Origin: Zizania palustris
Taxonomy: Eukaryota > Streptophyta > Magnoliopsida > Poales > Poaceae
Direction: 5' to 3'
DNA: 64,000 nucleotides
NCBI GenBank assembly: GCA_019279435.1
Contig: JAAALK010000289.1
Coordinates: 13,701,924 to 13,765,923 of the forward strand
Shown here: positions 58,619 through 64,000 of the stretch, piece after piece
Layout: each line of letters opens with the position of its first letter
Position numbering within the stretch: the stretch's first letter is position 1
The notes under the pieces: generated by a model
Databases searched by the model: none
What the model saw: the letters and a program-made list of their open reading frames with translations, nothing else
What the model was told of the DNA's origin: nothing
Position numbers and translations under genes: made by a program

Positions 58619-59700
58619 ATCTCCCCCTTGATGAGTGCATTAACAACCAAATTCAAGTTCATGAAAATTTGAAATTTTTTAGCACAAAAGTGACCATAAA
58701 AACTCAGAAAAGAGCCAAATCATGTCACTTGATAAAATAATCTCTTCCCCTTGACTCGTGAAAAACCATTTGGCTAACACTACCCCTTCGGCAAGGCATG
58801 AAAGCACATTTCTTCCCATAAGTATCTCCCCTTTGTGGCATAAAAATTATCTCCCCCTTTGAACCTAATCACTTGTTCTCCCCCTTTGGTAGGCAACAAG
58901 GCATTCTCTCCCCCTTTGGCAATGCAAGAATCAAGGAGCAATAAAAGATGCAAGGCTTCGAAATGATGAAAAGTGTGAAGACATATAGTGCAAGAATATG
59001 CCAAATCATAATGTCAGGCTCAGATGCTCAGCTCAAGTTAACATATTCCAAATTCATTATTTGAGGCATGAACTTTCAGATTGTTGAAAATAAAAGCATC
59101 GCCACTTAGACTAGTCATCTAGACAAGTGAAAACAAGAACTGCGAATGCTAATCAATTTCTACACAGGAAAGGAAGTCTAATTTTATGGAGCATTTAGCA
59201 AACTTGATAATCAAATGATTCATACTTGCAATTCTTTTTATATTGCCAGGGGTTGTTTGCTTGTCCACCTTATACTTTCCAATCAAGCCAAGCCTAGGTC
59301 AAGAAAGACTATCAGAAGCTTAAGGCAGTGATTTTGGCTGGCACTAAGTTATCCTAGTTCTTACCAAAGTGCAATGGTAAGCAGACTAGAATTAAATAGT
59401 GGGACAAGCAAACCCGCCTGTATCTTTTCATTTTTAGCACATAAATCATGGATATTGATTTTTGTTGTGTACCAATTTTTGATAATTCCATGAAAAGCAA
59501 TATCATTTTCACGTTGCTGTTTAGCATTCAAAATAAAGGATTCTAGATACTTGGTAGATAAAAGATAGCAAAAGAAATTCTGCGAACACATGCTAGAGAC
59601 AAGACTAAGCAGTGATCAATTTTGGAATTTTGTAAATTAAAATCATGCTCATAATGAAGGTAGATATATTAATCAGAGCTAAATGCATCATGATAATAAC
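58619..59700 (-). other. Sirevirus untranslated 3' region with repeated polypurine tracts
   Basis: No gene. On the minus strand CCAAAGGGGGAGA-type tracts recur at about 58740, 58826, 58850, 58877 and 58907, besides the tract adjoining the LTR at 58619-58632 (CATCAAGGGGGAGAT). Repeated tracts are known from Sireviruses. 58930-59700 is AT-rich with nothing further recognised. Confidence 0.78.
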
Positions 59701-60310
59701 AATTATGCAAATGCATATAATAACAACTAAATGCATCGACAATTAATCATAAAGAAGCCCTTGCAAGATAATTAAAACATGCTCTCCCTCACAAAATGTC
59801 ATAAGAATGACAAATACCAAGTTCCCCACCCAAATAAGCAAATCGAGACACATCAAGGGGTTTGGTAAAGATGTCGGCAAGCTGGTTCTGGGTATCAACA
59901 TATTGAAGCTCAATATCACCCTTCTCATTGTGATCTCAGAGAAAATGATATCTCACATCAATGTGTTGGTTCTTGAGTGCTGAACCGAGTTGTTTGTAAT
60001 GCAATGACACTAGTGTTATCACAAAATAATGGAACACTCTTATAATCTAACCCGAAATCCCGCAAAGTGGAAACCATCCACAAAATCTGTGAGCACAGGC
60101 TAGCTATAGCAACATATTCAACTATAGTCGTAGATTGTGCAACGCTAGACTGTTTGTGGGAAGACCAGCAAACAAGAGAAGTACCCAAAAAATGACAAGT
60201 ACCGGAGGTACTCTTCATATCAATTTACACCCAGCAAAATCATCATCTGAATAACCACGAAGACACAGAGAGGAATATGTAGAATACCAAATGCCAAATT
60301 CGAGGGTATG
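59701..60310 (-). pseudogene. pol: Sirevirus pol end: RT tail and RNase H
   Basis: The minus frame 59958-60218 has CHFLGTSLVCWSSHKQSSVA, TTIVEYVAIASLCSQILWMV and DNTSVIALQTTRFSTQ, the usual Ty1/copia RNase H. Upstream, at 60220-60310, SSLCLRGYSDDDFAGCK-like sequence gives the RNase H start. The last codons, 59743-59950, are shifted. Cut at 60310 by element C; the rest of the Sirevirus is not in the window. Confidence 0.85.
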
Positions 60311-61647
60311 TGTTGATAGCAAAAAAGGGAATTAAATGGTTAAGATTGTAAAAATATCAATTTTGGTAATTTGGGCCAAAAATACACATTTCTTGGATCG
60401 GGCCGAAGCCCTACAGGGTCGAAGGCCCATTGAAGCTATGCACTTCGGAAGCTTCCGTCAGGCCTTCTAGCTTCATCCCGAAGGCCTTTGGAGGCCTGCC
60501 TCGCCGAAGCTTCGGCCCGAGGAGCAGGCTTCAGTGGGCCTGGCCGAAGGCCCACTTCGGGCTGGATTCCAAGATAGAGTTTGATTCAGATTCTGGCTAA
60601 TTTTATCCCTACACTTGATTAGGCTGAATCTTAACACATTAATCTTAGAGATTTGAAGACTAGCCCCTGTAAATATAGGGGTGAGGCCGGTTCATGCAAC
60701 AAAGCCCTAGCTTTGAACCGTACCTTTTCTTTATCTTTACTTTTTTGCAACCTTCGTGGGTTTACCTGGAAGCCCTCCACCGACCACTTTGGAATAGTGG
60801 TAATCCTTGTTACTTCGCCTGTGAAGTACCCTTTAATCTATGTAATAGATTTCTATCGCCTTGTTACTTCGCTTGTGAGGTACCCGTTAATCTACATAAC
60901 AGATTGCTACCTTCATTTCTCTAGTGCAACACTTATCAGAATTCGGTCCCAGGCCGAATTGGCACCTGATCTCTATTCTGTTGCAGGTTTTCATGCTCGG
61001 AGCCACTTCGCCGGAGGTGTCCGGAGCTAGGAGGCTGGTTTCGGAGGCTTCCAGAACACCCCTCGGCGGAATCCTAGCTTCGACTACCCGTGCCAGACCA
61101 TCACGCTGTTGTCGATTTGACTGAGTCCTGCACACCAGCACGCTTTGCAACAGGCTTCGTTGAGACAAGCCTCGCCATGTTCGCACCCTGCGTCAGACGA
61201 AGTCACGCTAGCGTGCTGCGTTTGAGTTATTTTATCTTGTCAGAGACTTCATGATGAACCCCGTTGTTCGGAGGTGATTGTCACGTCGAGATCTATTCGG
61301 AGCCAGCCTTCGAATAGATTAGTCCGAACGCCGAAGGCACCCTTCGGTGGGACCCTTCGCATCAGAAGCCGAAGGTACCCTTCGGCGATACCCTTCACAC
61401 CATATACGTCGAATCAGTCAGGCCCCGCTCAGCTTGATGATTTATTCCGTTTAATATATTCCTTTCCGGCTAATTGGATTATTTCTGTGTGATCTGATTA
61501 CCTGGCGACTCCACCCCCCTTGCCACTGTTAAGGGTAGTCGGAACACGACGTCAGTGTTGTGTTACGCTTTGGTTTTTTCCTAAGTATCCACACACTTTT
61601 GGATCATCGAACTGACCCAAGTGCGGGGGCACATTTTCGTGTCAACA
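60311..61647 (+). repeat. Element C 5' LTR
   Basis: 1,337 bp, TGTTGATAGCAAAAAAGG to TTTCGTGTCAACA. CTTCGG and CCGAAGG motifs are dense at 60400-60560 and 61310-61400. GTAAATATAGGGG at 60669-60681 is a weak TATA candidate. Confidence 0.88.
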
Positions 61648-61654
61648 CACTTTT

Positions 61655-61674
61655 TGGCGACTCCGTTGGGGACA
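61655..61674 (+). other. Primer binding site, element C
   Basis: TGGCGACTCCGTTGGGGAC follows the LTR by 7 bases. It differs from the Met-type sites of the chromoviruses and resembles sites used by Tat-clade elements. I have not matched it to a tRNA. Confidence 0.75.
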
Positions 61675-61685
61675 GCTACGCCAAC

Positions 61686-63792
61686 ATGACAGGTACATCT
61701 ACATCACCTACCGATACGTCTACAATGACTACTACGACTACATCGCCGATGGATCCCATTGGAGGCGCAGATATCGACAACTGCAACATCATGACTCCTA
61801 CCCTTGAAGATATTCCCGCAGAAGACCGAGCAGAAATTGAGGCAAAGAAGAAGGCACTCCAAGACCTCATGCTTGGGAGCTACATCAAGACATGCGCGGG
61901 CTTCATAAGCACGACATCAACATCCCCGACCTCGCTCGGACACAGGTAACACCAATATTGCCTCATTTATCTTCTTTAGAAATTGAGCAAAAAATAGCTG
62001 CATCAATAGATCAAGCTGTTCACGCTTAGCTAGCCAACCGTTTAGATTCGGCGGTAAGCTCCTAGGTAGAGGTGACACTTAGAAGGTTCGGCTTTGCTGA
62101 GGCCATACCTCCAGCTCCCTTTGCTAGTATACATCCAATAAATCACATTTACAATAGAACTAACGGTAGTACCGACAAAGCCATTATGTCTCCGGCCGAG
62201 ACCAATTGTTATGCTTACGGCCAAACTAGCACTGCTCACCATGCGCCACATCCACCTACGCCGGCGCTAGCTTTTCCCATGCTGCCCGCGCCGCATGCAC
62301 AAGCACATAGGCCCAAACACATCATACATCTCGAGCTAGCACACAAGGAGGAGCCCCACGGCCGACAAGCCAACATACCGCCATGTGTCGAACCCCCGCA
62401 TGAGAGACGCGCATAGGCAATAGCTCATGATGAGATTGAGGAGCGGATCTGTGCACTGTTTAGGGAGTGCACCGACTTCATACCTACGGCTCGAGCTAGG
62501 GTTTACTAGAAGCCGTACCCCGATCATTTCAACATGATACCTTACCCTTGTGGCTATAGAGTCCCTGAATTCACCAAGTTTGATGGTGAGGGTAACAAAA
62601 CCACACTAGAGCATGTCAGTCAGTTTTTAGCACAGTGTGGAGAAGCTATTGGGTCGGAGGCTTTATAACTTAGACTATTTTCTCTCACTATATGACACCA
62701 CTTTCACTTGGTTTTCGGTGCTCCCACCGAACTCTATCCAAACATGGGCTGAATTAGAGAAAAACTTCCACGACTACTTTTACACAGGTGAAACAAAACT
62801 TAGGATTTCACACTTGACGTCGGTTAGGCAGAAATCTAGCGAGGGCGTCTCTGAGTATATAAAGCATTTTTGAGATACTAGAAACCGGTGTTTTAGTATT
62901 AATATTTTGGAAAGGGATTTGGCGGATCTAGCTTTTAGCGAGTTGCGTTTTAAATTAAAGAGAGACTAGACAACCAGCACTTTTTAGAAGTTAGGCAAGT
63001 CTTACAACAGGCTTTGGTCCAAGAAGGCCGAGCTAAAGATAAGAAGTTCATTAAGACATTTAACAAGCCTAGGGATGAAGTCCACGCAATGGAGCACTCC
63101 GACGAGGAAGAATTGGAGGAAGAAGAAGATTTGGCTGACATGTACGTGGCCGAATGGGTTTGGAATGCTAAGAGCAAACCTATCACTTGCTCTGAGTTAA
63201 GGCCAGCTCCCACCAAGAATTGGCCTAGCGAAGTCAAGTACTCATTTGATATAACTAAGTGCGACAAGATATTTGATTTCCTATTGAAGAACCAACTTCT
63301 CAGGTTGCCTAAAGGCCAAGTCATTCCATCTGCCGATGAGCTAAAGAAACACCCATATTGTAAGTGGCATGATTCGCATTCGTATTATACTAACGATTGC
63401 AATGTTTTTCGTCGACAGGTTCAATCAGCCATAGAGGAAGGATGATTATAGATAGACCCCAGTCCAAAGATGAAGCTGGACAAAGACCCCTTTACCGTGA
63501 ACACCATCGATCTCGATGAAAAGAGAGTGCTGATTCGGCCAGAGTAGGCCGAGTCAAAAAAAGGGAAAGCGGTCGTTATTGGAGAATCACGTACACACAC
63601 ACGCGTACCTAAGAACCCTGATGTAGGAGTGTGGAAACAGAATGTTAGCACACCTCCTTCGGCTAGGGCTCGCAAGAAGCCAAAGGTGACATATCAGATG
63701 CTCTTAAACAAACACCAAAGAAAAGCTAAGGAAACAGGCCCCCATGCGAAAAGGCTAAGTCAACCAAAGGGGCCAAAGCAGTTGGAGGGTAG
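61686..63792 (+). pseudogene. gag: Element C gag
   Basis: ATG 61686 (MTGTSTSPTDTSTM) starts a frame with a Thr/Ser-rich head and an acidic helix (DIPAEDRAEIEAKKKALQDL) up to TAA at 61947-61949. Shifted frames continue: VPEFTKFDGEGNKTTLEHVS at about 62570-62630, then the capsid core (PNSIQTWAELEKNFHDYFYT, TSVRQKSSEGVSEYIKHF). An acidic run (EELEEEEDLADMYVAEW) and a zinc-binding YCKWHDSHSYYTNDC at about 63356-63400 follow. VTYQMLLNKHQRKAKE near 63690 is shared with element B. At least five stops or shifts; inactive. Confidence 0.85.
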
Positions 63793-64000
63793 CTTCGGAC
63801 CACAGTGACCGAACCCTCCACATGGTGGCTTCAGACCACAATGGTCGAACCCTCCGCATGAGGACTTCAGGCCATAGTGGCCTAACAACCCCTATGTTGG
63901 CTTTGGACCCCAGTGGCCAAACCCTCCATACAGTGGCCTCGGACCCCAATGGCCGAGCACACAGAATGAGTTCGGACCCCAATGGCTGAACCCAGCTCTG
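63793..64000 (+). repeat. gag: 36 bp tandem repeat in the gag C-terminus
   Basis: Five to six imperfect units of about 36 bp, each encoding a version of FGPQWPNPP plus two or three residues. Some units have stops (CAG or TGG changed). The array continues past the window end. Confidence 0.82.

Larger units (their letters stand above)
60311..64000 (+). mobile_element. Element C: Ty3/gypsy relative of element B, 5' part
   Basis: Plus-strand element with its 5' LTR, PBS and gag; it runs off the window. LTR termini (TGTTGATAGC, GTGTCAACA) and gag are shared with element B, which lies in the opposite orientation to its left. It is inserted in the Sirevirus pol end. Confidence 0.87.

Overview
The window is plant nuclear DNA made almost entirely of nested LTR retrotransposons; I see no host gene, rRNA or tRNA gene. 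Grass-type families point to a grass genome, probably rice (Oryza) or a close relative: a Tekay/Del chromovirus with 3.4 kb LTRs and an extra ORF before gag (RIRE3/RIRE8-like), a CRM/CRR-type centromeric chromovirus, Tat-clade elements with an antisense gene, and Sireviruses. The species call is inference. Dense nesting plus the CRM-type element suggest pericentromeric heterochromatin.

Layout. (1) 1-28400, + strand: chromovirus A, with left LTR 1-1381 (cut by the window edge), PBS, orf0, gag, PR, RT and RNase H up to 5436, a scrap at 12950-13007, integrase and chromodomain at 23538-24935, and right LTR 24980-28400. Inside it lie a complete CRM-type element (5437-12944, - strand, TSD ATTCA) and Tat-1 (13008-23537, + strand). 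Tat-1 carries, antisense to its own gag-pol, a five-exon gene of about 1,000 codons. (2) 28401-29598, - strand: an older Ty1/copia pol fragment. (3) 29599-56593, - strand: Ty3/gypsy element B, with its 3' LTR at the left end and gag at the right. It is split by Tat-2 (33785-45371, + strand), a gag-only Sirevirus-like element (46616-54176, + strand, TSD TCGTC) and a solo LTR (54853-55720, TSD ATATA). (4) 56594-60310, - strand: 3' LTR and pol end of a Sirevirus. (5) 60311-64000, + strand: 5' LTR and gag of element C, a relative of B in the opposite orientation, running off the window.

All coding regions carry stops or frameshifts. Many stops look like CAG/CAA/CGA to TAG/TAA/TGA changes, as expected from cytosine deamination in methylated DNA. 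By eye, LTR pairs differ by about 1% (Tat-1), 3% (chromovirus A), 4% (CRM-type) and clearly more in Tat-2, so insertions came in several waves.

The strongest candidate for an unusual system is the spliced antisense gene of the Tat elements: four GT-AG introns keep frame in Tat-1, and the first three introns plus the fourth donor are recognisable in the older Tat-2. Next come private short-motif arrays in individual families (GGTCAGACCG in element B, TCGGAAGTTC in the solo LTR, TTCGAAG in Tat), a gag-only Sirevirus-like element with regular CxxC motifs, and a CRM-type reading frame running through its polypurine tract into the LTR.
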